From an uncultured Clostridia bacterium (lineage in GTDB: Bacteria > Bacillota > Clostridia > Oscillospirales > Acutalibacteraceae), in contig CALWIZ010000002.1 in NCBI GenBank assembly GCA_944380885.1, forward strand, positions 1 through 64,000: a stretch of DNA of 64,000 nt, read 5' to 3'. The position numbers and the translations under genes were made by a program. How positions within the stretch are numbered: position 1 is the first letter of the stretch; every line of letters begins with the position of its first letter. The notes below the pieces were generated by a model. That model had not been told where the DNA came from, made no database searches, and was given only the letters and a program-made list of their open reading frames with translations. Positions 56,209 through 63,774 of this stretch are shown one piece after another.

Positions 56209-56403
56209 ATGGACGTTGATTTTATATTCAGGATAGCCGCGATAGGCATAATCGTTACGGTGCTGAATCTTGTGCTGGTGCGTTCCGGCAGGGAGGATCA
56301 GGCGCTGCTTACCACACTCGCCGGACTTGTCGTGGTGCTGCTTATGGTGGTAAACGCCATTGCCGACCTGTTTGACGCGGTAAAAAGCCTTTTCGGGTTA
56401 TAG
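56209..56403 (+). CDS. spoIIIAC: Stage III sporulation protein AC
   Basis: 64 residues with two membrane helices; small component of the channel. IAAIGIIVTVLNLVLVRSGR and TLAGLVVVLLMVVNAI match the family. I prefer ATG 56209 behind GTAGGTG over the upstream GTG 56200. Confidence 0.92.
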   Translation: MDVDFIFRIAAIGIIVTVLNLVLVRSGREDQALLTTLAGLVVVLLMVVNAIADLFDAVKSLFGL

Positions 56404-56405
56404 CC

Positions 56406-56789
56406 ATGGAAATATTCAAAATTCTTGCGGTATGCCTTATAACCGCCGTGCTGGCGCTGGTGCTCAGGCAGTACAAGGGAGAGTACGCTTTGGCTGTGGC
56501 GCTGGCTGGCGGAGCCGCGGTAACCGCTTATATAATAATGGGGATAATTCCCCCGATAGAATATATAAAAGCCCAGCTTGCCGGATACGGCATAAAGGCG
56601 GAGTATTTTACGGTGGCGTTCAAGGCGCTTGGAATAGGATATGTTACCGGATTTATCGCCGACGCCTGCCGTGACAGCGGACAAACCTCGCTTGCGGCAA
56701 AGGCGGAGCTTGCCGGAAAGTGCGCCATACTTATAATTTCGCTGCCGCTTATTTCGTCGGTGCTTGAAACGGCGGTGAGTCTGCTGTGA
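56406..56789 (+). CDS. spoIIIAD: Stage III sporulation protein AD
   Basis: 127 residues, four membrane helices; MEIFKILAVCLITAVLALVL and ALGIGYVTGFIADACRDSGQ, then SLAAKAELAGK, are family features. It starts two bases after spoIIIAC and overlaps spoIIIAE by four bases. Confidence 0.93.
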   Translation: MEIFKILAVCLITAVLALVLRQYKGEYALAVALAGGAAVTAYIIMGIIPPIEYIKAQLAGYGIKAEYFTVAFKALGIGYVTGFIADACRDSGQTSLAAKAELAGKCAILIISLPLISSVLETAVSLL

Positions 56790-57940
56790 TGAGAAAAGTA
56801 AAATTACTGCTGGCGGTATTATGTACGGCGGCGTTTTTTATTTTACCCGCCGCCGCCGAGACCGGAGAGACCGCCCAAGCCGGTTCGGCGGAGGAATTTT
56901 ACGCCGAGCAGTACGAAAAGAGCGGAGCGGGCGAATTAAGCGAGAACCTGCCCGACAGTGTGCGCGAATATTTTGAAGAGAGCGGCATAGACCCGTCCGA
57001 TTACGGCTGGGTAGATAATCTGACCGCCGAAAGCGTTTTTTCGCATATTTTCGGATTTATTGCGTCGGGCGCGAAATCACCGCTGCGGGCGGGGGCAGCG
57101 ATACTCGCGGTAATACTCATTACCGCCGCTCTGGCGTCGGCAGAGATAAAAAGCGGGGCGGTTACCGCTGCGGTTTATGCTTCTGCGGCGGCCGCCGCGG
57201 CGGTAGTGGCGGTGCCGGTGGCTTCGGTCGTGAACGCCTCGGTAAACGCCATTAAAGGCACAGGGGTCTTTATGCTTTCGTTTATTCCGGTCTTCGCTGT
57301 TATAGTAGCGTCGGCGGGAGCGCCGGCAACCTCGGTATCGATGAGCGCCCTCCTTCTTGCCGCCGCGCAGGGGGTTACATACGTTTCGGGCTTCGCCGTT
57401 CTGCCCCTTATGGGCGGTTATCTTGCGGTAAGCATAAGCTCTGCGGTCTCACCCCTCATGCGCCGGACCGGCATAGCGGATATACTTAAAAAAGCCGCCA
57501 TGTGGATAATGGCGTTTATATCGACTGTATTTCTCGGTATTCTCGGGATACAGACCGCCGTCAATTCCTCCGCCGACAGCCTTGTCTCAAAAACCGCAAA
57601 ATTCATTATAGGCTCGTCGGTGCCGGTTGCCGGCGGAGTGCTTTCGGAAGCGCTCGGCACCGTTACTGCCTCTATGGGGCTTTTGAAATCGTCGGTAGGA
57701 ATATACGGAGCTCTTGCCTGCGCGGCGATGCTTCTGCCGCTTATAGCTGAGCTGCTTATCTGGCGTCTGGTGCTGCTTGTGACCTCGGCGGCGGCGGAGC
57801 TTTTCTCACTCTCCGAAATATCCGGACTGCTGCGCGCGGTGGACTCAATGCTCTCGGTGCTTGCCGGAGTGATACTGCTGGTCGGGGCGATGTTCATTAT
57901 CTCGCTCGCGGCGGTAGTGACGGGGGTGAGGCCTGCATGA
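56786..57940 (+). CDS. spoIIIAE: Stage III sporulation protein AE
   Basis: 384 residues: signal peptide (1-24), an exposed N-terminal segment and about eight helices from residue 95. GYLAVSISSAVSPLM and GILGIQTAVNSSADSLVSKT (a well-conserved stretch) and KFIIGSSVPVAGGVLSEALG are present. It is the largest membrane part of the complex and overlaps both neighbours by four bases. A closely spaced second ATG at 56789 could be the true start. Confidence 0.95.
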   Translation: MMRKVKLLLAVLCTAAFFILPAAAETGETAQAGSAEEFYAEQYEKSGAGELSENLPDSVREYFEESGIDPSDYGWVDNLTAESVFSHIFGFIASGAKSPLRAGAAILAVILITAALASAEIKSGAVTAAVYASAAAAAAVVAVPVASVVNASVNAIKGTGVFMLSFIPVFAVIVASAGAPATSVSMSALLLAAAQGVTYVSGFAVLPLMGGYLAVSISSAVSPLMRRTGIADILKKAAMWIMAFISTVFLGILGIQTAVNSSADSLVSKTAKFIIGSSVPVAGGVLSEALGTVTASMGLLKSSVGIYGALACAAMLLPLIAELLIWRLVLLVTSAAAELFSLSEISGLLRAVDSMLSVLAGVILLVGAMFIISLAAVVTGVRPA

Positions 57941-58368
57941 GCCATATAACCGCTTTTATTACCGCGCTTTGCGCCGCCTGTGTTTTTACCGGGGCGCTGC
58001 ATATGCTCTCTCCCGGCGGCATAATGGAAAAGCCGGTACGGTATATACTTGGACTTGTGTTTCTTGTGGTTGTGATATCGTCAGCAGGTGTAACGCTCGG
58101 CACGGCGGAGTGGGACGCGGTATTTCCGGCGGCTGATGAAATACCCCGACAGAGCCTTGACGCGGCGTCGGCGGAGTACGTTTACGGGGCGGTGCTTGAG
58201 GCTTCGGGAATAAATTTTTCTAAAATTACTGTTTGTACGGATAAAAGCGACGACGACAGCATAATAATTACTAAGGTTATTATTTATACCGGCTGCGATG
58301 AGCGGACGGTAAAGGAAGCGCTTGGCGTCGTAGCGGAGAATTACGAGGTTGAGGTTATAAATGAATGA
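57937..58368 (+). CDS. spoIIIAF: Stage III sporulation protein AF
   Basis: 143 residues: two N-terminal membrane helices (about 5-24 and 32-51) followed by a soluble ring-building-like domain. The short length compared with the Bacillus protein is seen in other Clostridia. It overlaps spoIIIAE by four bases and spoIIIAG by eight. Confidence 0.88.
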   Translation: MSHITAFITALCAACVFTGALHMLSPGGIMEKPVRYILGLVFLVVVISSAGVTLGTAEWDAVFPAADEIPRQSLDAASAEYVYGAVLEASGINFSKITVCTDKSDDDSIIITKVIIYTGCDERTVKEALGVVAENYEVEVINE

Positions 58369-58924
58369 CGCACTAAAAAAACTGACCGAAAAAATCAAAT
58401 CGCCGAAAATACTGATGATCGCGGGGCTTTGCGGCATACTGCTTATTTTTCTTTCCTCGCTTTTCGGGAAAGAAGATGACACGGCAAGCCGTCAGGCGAA
58501 GGTTTCCGCGGGTGAAATAAGCACCGAGGAATACCGGTTGCAGCTTGAGGAAAGCATACGCGGAATAGTCAGCAGTATAACCGGAAGCGATAAAGTCAGT
58601 GTGGCGATAACTCTTGAAAGCGGTCTTGTCTATTCATACGCCGATGTAAACGAGGGGGTGTCGTCCGACAAGACCGAAAGCGATTCCAAAAGCACGGCAA
58701 GCGAGTCAAAACAGAGCTACATAACCGTAAAAACCGCCGACGGCGGCGAGCAGGCGCTGCTGGTGACAACCGAAATGCCTGAAGTGCGCGGCGTCGCAAT
58801 CGTGTGCGAGGGAGGCGACAGCGAGGCAATAAACGAGAAAATAGAAAACGCCGTCACGGCGGCGCTTGATATCACATCTAAAAGAGTTTATATAGCGGGA
58901 GGAAGCTATGATGAAAAAAGGTAA
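58361..58924 (+). CDS. spoIIIAG: Stage III sporulation protein AG
   Basis: 187 residues: short cytosolic N-terminus, one helix (about 18-35) and an intermembrane ring-forming domain split by a Ser/Lys/Asp-rich insert (about 100-125), which corresponds to the beta-barrel-forming insert of SpoIIIAG. SSITGSDKVSVAITLESGL and PEVRGVAIVCEGGDS are family blocks. It forms the large ring of the channel. Its stop overlaps the next start. Confidence 0.93.
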   Translation: MNDALKKLTEKIKSPKILMIAGLCGILLIFLSSLFGKEDDTASRQAKVSAGEISTEEYRLQLEESIRGIVSSITGSDKVSVAITLESGLVYSYADVNEGVSSDKTESDSKSTASESKQSYITVKTADGGEQALLVTTEMPEVRGVAIVCEGGDSEAINEKIENAVTAALDITSKRVYIAGGSYDEKR

Positions 58925-59450
58925 AGTTTTCGGAAAAAGCCAGATAGCCGTAACGGTGATGGTGCTGGCGCTGGCTGCGGCGGTCTGGCTTAATATGAAA
59001 TATACTCCGACCTCGGGCAAATATTTAGGCGAAGCGTCTTATGTAAGCGGCAGCAGCACCGACGGCGAAACGGTACAGACCTCGGCGGGAGCGGACGAAA
59101 AGGAAGACTATTTCACAACGGTCAAAAAGGAGCGCGAGGAGACCCGCGAGGAAGCCAAAGAGGCGATAGAGGAAACACTCAACAGCAAGAATTTAAGCGA
59201 CGAGGATAAAAAATCCGCCCTTGCCAAAATCGAGGAGATGGCGGGCAGAATGGAAAGTGAAACAAATATAGAAACGCTGCTCAAGGCAAAGGGCTTTGAA
59301 AAGGCGGTGGCGGTAATCGGCGACACGGGTATCAGCGTGGTCGTAAAATCCGACGGTCTTACCTCCGCACAGACGCTTCAGATACAGGATGTCATAACAT
59401 CAGAGACAAATATCCAGCTTTCGGACATAAAAATCGTGCCGGTTAAATAA
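58911..59450 (+). CDS. spoIIIAH: Stage III sporulation protein AH
   Basis: 179 residues: one N-terminal helix (about 8-26), a charged linker, and a C-terminal YscJ/FliF-like domain that binds forespore SpoIIQ across the septum. The heptad-rich EETREEAKEAIEETLNS, LAKIEEMAGRMESETNIETL and GFEKAVAVIGDTGISVVVKS regions are diagnostic. ATGs at 58908 and 58911. Last gene of the operon. Confidence 0.94.
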   Translation: MKKGKVFGKSQIAVTVMVLALAAAVWLNMKYTPTSGKYLGEASYVSGSSTDGETVQTSAGADEKEDYFTTVKKEREETREEAKEAIEETLNSKNLSDEDKKSALAKIEEMAGRMESETNIETLLKAKGFEKAVAVIGDTGISVVVKSDGLTSAQTLQIQDVITSETNIQLSDIKIVPVK

Positions 59451-59455
59451 AACTG

Positions 59456-59483
59456 TTGTGTTATTAAAAAAATGTGGTATAAT
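59456..59483 (+). promoter_or_regulatory. Promoter of the asp23-like gene
   Basis: TTGTGT and TATAAT with 16-base spacing, 37 bases before ATG. Confidence 0.6.
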
Positions 59484-59519
59484 AAAATAACAAGTATGTT
59501 TAACAGCGGAGGTATATCA

Positions 59520-59867
59520 ATGGCTAACAATAAAACAGAACTGTCCGTAAATACCGAGGTAATAGAAAAAATGGCGGAAATCGCCGCGAAGGAAGTTGAC
59601 GGCGTAGCCGGTTTGTCAAAAAAGACCATCGATTTAAAGGGAATAGTAAAATCCAAAAACGCTTTTAAGGGCGTCAAGGTTGAAAATATCAACGGCGCTG
59701 TCGAGATAAGCGTGTTCATCTGCGTGAAGCAGAACGCCCGCGTTAAGGAAGTCGCCGAAAAGGTGCAGAGCAATATCAAGGAAAAGATACAGTCTATGAC
59801 CGGCAACGCGGTCACACAGGTTAATGTCAACGTGGCGGACATTGAGTTTGACGGGGAAGAACAGTAA
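59520..59867 (+). CDS. Asp23/Gls24 family protein (YqhY-like)
   Basis: 115 residues. IEKMAEIAAKEVDGVAGLS and the C-terminal VTQVNVNVADIEF are the Asp23/YqhY pattern. YqhY-type proteins sit next to acetyl-CoA carboxylase genes in Bacillus and influence lipid synthesis or envelope stress; the role here is inferred from family and position after spoIIIAH. CGGAGG precedes ATG 59520; 16 upstream codons are rejected. In Bacillus the neighbouring order is spoIIIAH-accB-accC-yqhY-nusB; here acc and nusB are absent. Confidence 0.9.
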   Translation: MANNKTELSVNTEVIEKMAEIAAKEVDGVAGLSKKTIDLKGIVKSKNAFKGVKVENINGAVEISVFICVKQNARVKEVAEKVQSNIKEKIQSMTGNAVTQVNVNVADIEFDGEEQ

Positions 59868-59876
59868 TATATTTTA

Positions 59877-59908
59877 AAGCCGGACAAAATCCGGCTTTAT
59901 TTTTTTCC
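59877..59908 (+). terminator. Terminator of the asp23-like gene
   Basis: AAAGCCGGA / TCCGGCTTT stem followed by ATTTTTTT. Confidence 0.9.
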
Positions 59909-59970
59909 GAACTTAAGAAAAACAAGGAGATTGAAAACCTACGGCAATAAAATAAATCAACGAAGTTCTT

Positions 59971-60396
59971 TTATTTGGCAATATTTATCACATATTTATT
60001 TTTGCGTTCCGCAATTTGCTTAAACCGAGCGGCGCCTCCTCGGGTTCGTTTTACATATGTTATAACATAATCTGATTTTTCAATCATCCATTCATTACGC
60101 TTTATTATTGCATATTTGAAAGGTATATGCTCCATTCCATCAGGATATATTGTGTCTGAAAAATCTTCACAATCCGAAGTGCTTGGAAGATACGCCAAAA
60201 CAACTGCATATCGTATATGAGGATAAAGAAAGGTTAGTTCTTTAAGATTTTTTCTGACCATTTTATCAAAATTTCCGTGGTTTCCTACATAAAATAATTT
60301 AACATCTTTTTCTTGAATAAGCCATATTAGTGTTTTTCTCAGTAAAGGTTCTGCTTCTAGCGGTGTGTCAGAGTGTCCGAAAAAAGTACATATCAT
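59971..60396 (-). CDS. SLOG-superfamily (DUF1273-like) protein
   Basis: 141 residues. A Rossmann-like SLOG fold is suggested by the front TFFGHSD, the glycine-rich YVGNHGNFDKMVRKNLKEL and the end SDYVITYVKRTRGGAARFKQ followed by KNKYVINIAK. SLOG domains bind nucleotides or nucleotide-derived signals; DUF1273 relatives are frequent on mobile elements and linked in theory to nucleotide-signal defence. No effector domain is fused here. It is AT-richer than its neighbours and divergent from a ribbon-helix-helix gene with a shared control region. AAGGTGA precedes ATG. Confidence 0.75.
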   Translation of the reverse strand: MICTFFGHSDTPLEAEPLLRKTLIWLIQEKDVKLFYVGNHGNFDKMVRKNLKELTFLYPHIRYAVVLAYLPSTSDCEDFSDTIYPDGMEHIPFKYAIIKRNEWMIEKSDYVITYVKRTRGGAARFKQIAERKNKYVINIAK

Positions 60397-60402
60397 AAAA
60401 AA

Positions 60403-60503
60403 TCACCTTAAAAAATATTTGGTGTACTTGATTTGAGTATACCAACAACATTATATCACAGAATAATCTTAAAATATACTTGAATTAAGATTTTAAGGTG
60501 ACA
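60403..60503. promoter_or_regulatory. Palindrome-rich divergent control region
   Basis: Three inverted repeats: TCACCTTAAAA/TTTTAAGGTGA at the two ends, which also supply both genes' ribosome binding sites; GGTGTACT-TGATTTG-AGTATACC (60421-60443, one mismatch); and AATCTTA/TAAGATT (60465-60492). The middle one is a good operator candidate for the ribbon-helix-helix protein. Confidence 0.65.
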
Positions 60504-60505
60504 AA

Positions 60506-60691
60506 ATGAGAAATAAGAATAATAAGCATTTGGGGATAGAGGTAGAACCGGAGCTGCACAGGAAGCTTCATTATATTGCTAAATATGAGGGGCGTTCGGC
60601 AAACGGTCAGATTTTATACCTTATCAGACAGTGCATACGGGATTTCGAGGATAAAAACGGAGAGATAAAAGAAGATAAAGACGGAAAGTGA
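60506..60691 (+). CDS. Ribbon-helix-helix (Arc-type) DNA-binding protein
   Basis: 61 residues. The pattern LGIEVEPELHRKLHYIAKYE, with GRSANGQILYLIRQCI following, matches an Arc/CopG ribbon-helix-helix: beta strand, helix A, turn, helix B. It binds DNA as a dimer and is likely the repressor of itself and the divergent SLOG gene. Charged tail KNGEIKEDKDGK. AAGGTGA precedes ATG. No toxin gene is adjacent other than the SLOG protein. Confidence 0.85.
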   Translation: MRNKNNKHLGIEVEPELHRKLHYIAKYEGRSANGQILYLIRQCIRDFEDKNGEIKEDKDGK

Positions 60692-60705
60692 AAAGCACAT
60701 AAAAA

Positions 60706-60738
60706 AGAGCAGCCGCGATTTTGCGGCCGCTTTTTTCA
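60706..60738 (+). terminator. Terminator of the RHH gene
   Basis: AGCAGCCGC / GCGGCCGCT (one mismatch) around ATTTT, followed by TTTTTT. Confidence 0.85.
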
Positions 60739-60886
60739 TATCTGAAATCTGAAATTATGTAAAATTAAATTCGCGTGAGAAGAAAATAAATATTTTAAGA
60801 GTCTGTGTCCGCGGCCTAGAAATACGGTGATTTACTCGCGGCGATAAGACTGCGGATTAAATATAAGCCCGGTTCGCGGCTCAAAA

Positions 60887-60914
60887 ATTCCGAATTACGC
60901 ATTCCGAATTACGA
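60887..60914. repeat. 14-bp direct repeat
   Basis: ATTCCGAATTACG(C) twice in tandem, followed by a partial GAATT copy, just downstream of the hydrolase stop codon. The 60739-60886 stretch holds no gene I can see. Confidence 0.7.
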
Positions 60915-60922
60915 ATTTACAA

Positions 60923-61609
60923 TTAAAGTGTTTCTTCGAGAAAGCGCTCGACGGTTTTGTTGAATTCCACGCTCGCGGTCTGCGCTATGTCGTGTCCTCC
61001 CTCAATGAACACAAGACGGGCGCCGGGTATTGAATCGGCTATAAGGCGGGTATGGCCGGCGGTTATAAGGTCTCGCGTGCCGGCTACAACAAGCGTGGGG
61101 CATTTTATGCTTTTAAGCTGTTCGGGCTTTATGTCGGGCTGTTTTACCATAAGGTGCAGCAGCTCACGGCGCTTTTGCGCCCTTTTTTTGAAATGCGAGA
61201 GCAGACAGTACTTCAAATAATCCGCCCTTGCTTTAATCAGAAAAGATTTTTTAAGCCCCGCGGGGGAAAGGTTTGCGCTGTTTAGTATGAGGCTTTCCAC
61301 ATACTCCGGATATTTTAACGCGAAGACCGCGGCTATGTTGCCGCCGTCCGAAAAGCCTAAAATATGCGCTTTTTCTATTCCAAGTGAGCAAAGCAGATTT
61401 TTAAGGTCATCGGCAAAGGTGTCAAAGGTAAACGGCTCCGTTCCTCGCGGAGACTTGCCGTGACCCCTTGTATCGGGCGTTATCACACGGTATTTCGCGG
61501 CGAAAAAATCAATCTGATTCTTGAAAAAACCGCCGTCCTCCCTGTTGCCGTGCAGCAGTACAAGCGGTGTGCCGTATCCTTTTTCAGAAAAATAAAGATT
61601 TACGGACAT
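60923..61609 (-). CDS. Alpha/beta hydrolase
   Basis: 228 residues with a complete alpha/beta-hydrolase core. Oxyanion-hole HG is in LVLLHGNRED, the nucleophile elbow is GFSDGG, the acid is in TLVVAGTRDLI, and the catalytic His is in IEGGHDIA. It hydrolyses an ester, amide or similar bond; the substrate is unknown. AGGAG fits ATG 61609, and GTG 61618 touches the binding site. The ribosome binding site lies inside the end of the DtxR-type gene, so the two are co-expressed and translationally linked. Confidence 0.9.
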   Translation of the reverse strand: MSVNLYFSEKGYGTPLVLLHGNREDGGFFKNQIDFFAAKYRVITPDTRGHGKSPRGTEPFTFDTFADDLKNLLCSLGIEKAHILGFSDGGNIAAVFALKYPEYVESLILNSANLSPAGLKKSFLIKARADYLKYCLLSHFKKRAQKRRELLHLMVKQPDIKPEQLKSIKCPTLVVAGTRDLITAGHTRLIADSIPGARLVFIEGGHDIAQTASVEFNKTVERFLEETL

Positions 61610-61614
61610 TCCGC

Positions 61615-61983
61615 TCACTCCTTTTTATTTATATGGCGTTTTATCGCCTCAAAGGTCTCGTCGCTTATTATGTGCTCGATTTTGCAGGCGTCCTCCTCGG
61701 CGGTAACAGAGGAAACTCCGAGCTTTATGAACATATCCGACAGCACACGGTGCCGTTCGTAAATCTGTTCGGCTTTTTGCCTGCCCTTATCGGTAAGGGC
61801 TATATGACCGGAAGAGTCGATTTCAATATATCCGCCGTCCTTTAAAAGCCCCACCGCGCGGCTCACGCTGGGCTTTGAAAATCCCATTTCGGCGCTTATG
61901 TCAACAGAGCGGACAAAAGGATTTTTACGGCTTAAAACAAGTATTGTCTCAAGATACATTTCGCCCGATTCCAGAAGCTGCAT
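61615..61983 (-). CDS. DtxR/MntR-family metal-dependent regulator
   Basis: 122 residues: winged helix (about 1-60; EMYLETILVLSRKNPFVRSV, FSKPSVSRAVGLLKDGGYI) and dimerisation/metal domain (about 65-122; ERHRVLSDMFIKLGVSSVTA, EEDACKIEHIISDETF). The E-x2-A-C-x2-E-H ligand set is that of MntR or DtxR core sites, so Mn or Fe is likely sensed. No SH3 domain, as in MntR. GGGAGGG precedes ATG. No metal transporter adjoins it, only the coupled hydrolase. Confidence 0.9.
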   Translation of the reverse strand: MQLLESGEMYLETILVLSRKNPFVRSVDISAEMGFSKPSVSRAVGLLKDGGYIEIDSSGHIALTDKGRQKAEQIYERHRVLSDMFIKLGVSSVTAEEDACKIEHIISDETFEAIKRHINKKE

Positions 61984-62009
61984 TTTTTATCCCTCCCGAT
62001 TTTTTTAAC

Positions 62010-62038
62010 ATTGTAACACAAAAAAATTTTTTTAACAA
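62010..62038 (-). promoter_or_regulatory. Promoter of the DtxR-type gene
   Basis: On the minus strand TTGTTA, 17 bases, TACAAT. The repeated TTTTTTAACA stretches around it (62001 and 62028) may be the regulator's own binding site. Confidence 0.65.
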
Positions 62039-62119
62039 GCCGCAGATACACCATATACAAATTGTTTACGAAAAATTTACTGTTTTTAAAGGTCAGATAT
62101 AAAAGCAGTCCCACTTTTG

Positions 62120-62148
62120 TCATAAATCTGTCCGCCGCGGCATATGCT
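62120..62148 (+). promoter_or_regulatory. Candidate sigma-E promoter of spoIVA
   Basis: TCATAAA and CATATGCT with 14-base spacing match the mother-cell sigma-E consensus; 36 bases before ATG. Confidence 0.7.
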
Positions 62149-62184
62149 TTACCAAAAGACAGTTGAAGGTATGGAGGAAGCATT

Positions 62185-63663
62185 ATGACAAACGCAAGTA
62201 TATACAGGGATATCGCCGCGCGCACCGGCGGAGATATTTATATCGGCATAGTAGGGCCCGTGAGAACCGGAAAATCCACATTTATAAAGCAGTTTATGGA
62301 TAAACTCGTGCTGCCTAATATCTCCGGCGACTACCAGAAGGAGCGCGCCAACGACGAGCTGCCGCAGTCCTCCTCCGGAAGAACTATAATGACCACCGAG
62401 CCGAAGTTCATACCAGAAAAGGGCGTTCAGATAAATATAGACGATTCCGCTTCAATGAATGTGCGGCTTATAGATTGCGTAGGGTATATTGTACCGAGCG
62501 CTTTAGGCTACATAGAGGGCGACCAGCCGCGTATGGTTATGACGCCGTGGTTTGACGAGCCGGTGCCCTTTAATATGGCGGCGGAAATAGGTACCAGAAA
62601 GGTTATAAACGAGCATTCGACGATAGGGCTTGTAATAACGACCGACGGAAGTATCAGCGATATTCCGAGAAGCGAGTACGAGGAAGCCGAGGAACGGGTA
62701 ATAGATGAGCTTAAGGCTATAAACAAGCCGTTTGTCATACTGCTCAACTGTATGTACCCCGAGACCGAGGAGGCGGCGGCAACCGCGGCGAGACTTACTG
62801 AAAAATACGGTATTCCGGTTCAGCCGGTAAACTGTCTTGAGCTTACCGAGGAAGATATAAAGGGGATAATCTCGCGCGTGCTGTTTGAGTTCCCGATTAA
62901 GGAAATCTGCATAAACTTCCCGCGATGGATTAACTCTCTGCCGCTTGACCACTGGCTGAGAAACGACCTTATTACCTCTATAAAGGAGTCGGCTTCGGGA
63001 CTTCATCATATAAGGGATATCTACCGCTTTGAAACGGCGTTTTCGGACAGTGAAAATGTGGAGGGCGCAAAGGTGGAGTCAATCGACCTCGGCACCGGAA
63101 GCGCCTCGGTAATGATAAAAATAGGCAGCGCGCTGTTTTATAAGGTGCTTGCGGAAACTACGGGACTTGTCATAAACGACGAGCAGGAGCTTATGGAAAA
63201 CATAAGAGAGCTTGCCGCTATGAAGAAGGAATACACGAAGGTCAAGGGCGCGCTCGACGAGGTGGAGGCCACCGGATACGGCATAATAATGCCTGAAATA
63301 GAGGATTTAAAGCTCGAAGAGCCTGAGATTATGAAGCAGGGCGGACGCTACGGGGTAAGGCTCCGCGCGTCGGCGCCGTCAATACACCTAATGAAGGCCG
63401 ATATAACCACCGAGGTAAGCCCGATAGTCGGCAGCGAGAAGCAGTCGGAAGATCTTGTTATGTATCTGCTCAGCGAATTTGAAGAGGACCCGGTAAAAAT
63501 TTGGGACTCAAATATTTTCGGAAAATCGCTGCACGAGCTTGTAAACGAGGGACTGCACACAAAGCTGTCCCGTATGCCGGCTGACGCGAGAATGAGGATA
63601 CAGGAAACCATAGAGCGGGTAATAAACGAGGGCTGCAACGGACTTGTATGCATAATACTCTGA
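62185..63663 (+). CDS. spoIVA: Stage IV sporulation protein A
   Basis: 492 residues; the ATPase that polymerises on the mother-cell face of the forespore to form the coat basement layer. Walker A GPVRTGKST is at 24-32. TIGLVITTDGSISDIPRSEY and the C-terminal region ending GCNGLVCIIL, which docks onto SpoVM-marked membrane, are family-typical. GGAGG precedes ATG. Monocistronic, with a sigma-E-like promoter and a terminator. Confidence 0.97.
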   Translation: MTNASIYRDIAARTGGDIYIGIVGPVRTGKSTFIKQFMDKLVLPNISGDYQKERANDELPQSSSGRTIMTTEPKFIPEKGVQINIDDSASMNVRLIDCVGYIVPSALGYIEGDQPRMVMTPWFDEPVPFNMAAEIGTRKVINEHSTIGLVITTDGSISDIPRSEYEEAEERVIDELKAINKPFVILLNCMYPETEEAAATAARLTEKYGIPVQPVNCLELTEEDIKGIISRVLFEFPIKEICINFPRWINSLPLDHWLRNDLITSIKESASGLHHIRDIYRFETAFSDSENVEGAKVESIDLGTGSASVMIKIGSALFYKVLAETTGLVINDEQELMENIRELAAMKKEYTKVKGALDEVEATGYGIIMPEIEDLKLEEPEIMKQGGRYGVRLRASAPSIHLMKADITTEVSPIVGSEKQSEDLVMYLLSEFEEDPVKIWDSNIFGKSLHELVNEGLHTKLSRMPADARMRIQETIERVINEGCNGLVCIIL

Positions 63664-63681
63664 TGAAATTTTGAAAGATTT

Positions 63682-63737
63682 TAATTCCGCAGAAGAATTA
63701 TTTATGCTATAATAATTCTGCGGAATTTTTTTATTCC
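63682..63737 (+). terminator. Terminator of spoIVA
   Basis: AATTCCGCAGAA / TTCTGCGGAATT 12-bp stem with an AT-rich loop, followed by TTTTTTTATT. Confidence 0.85.
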
Positions 63738-63774
63738 GCAATATATTTTGTTAAAGTATAAAAGCTGGGATAAA

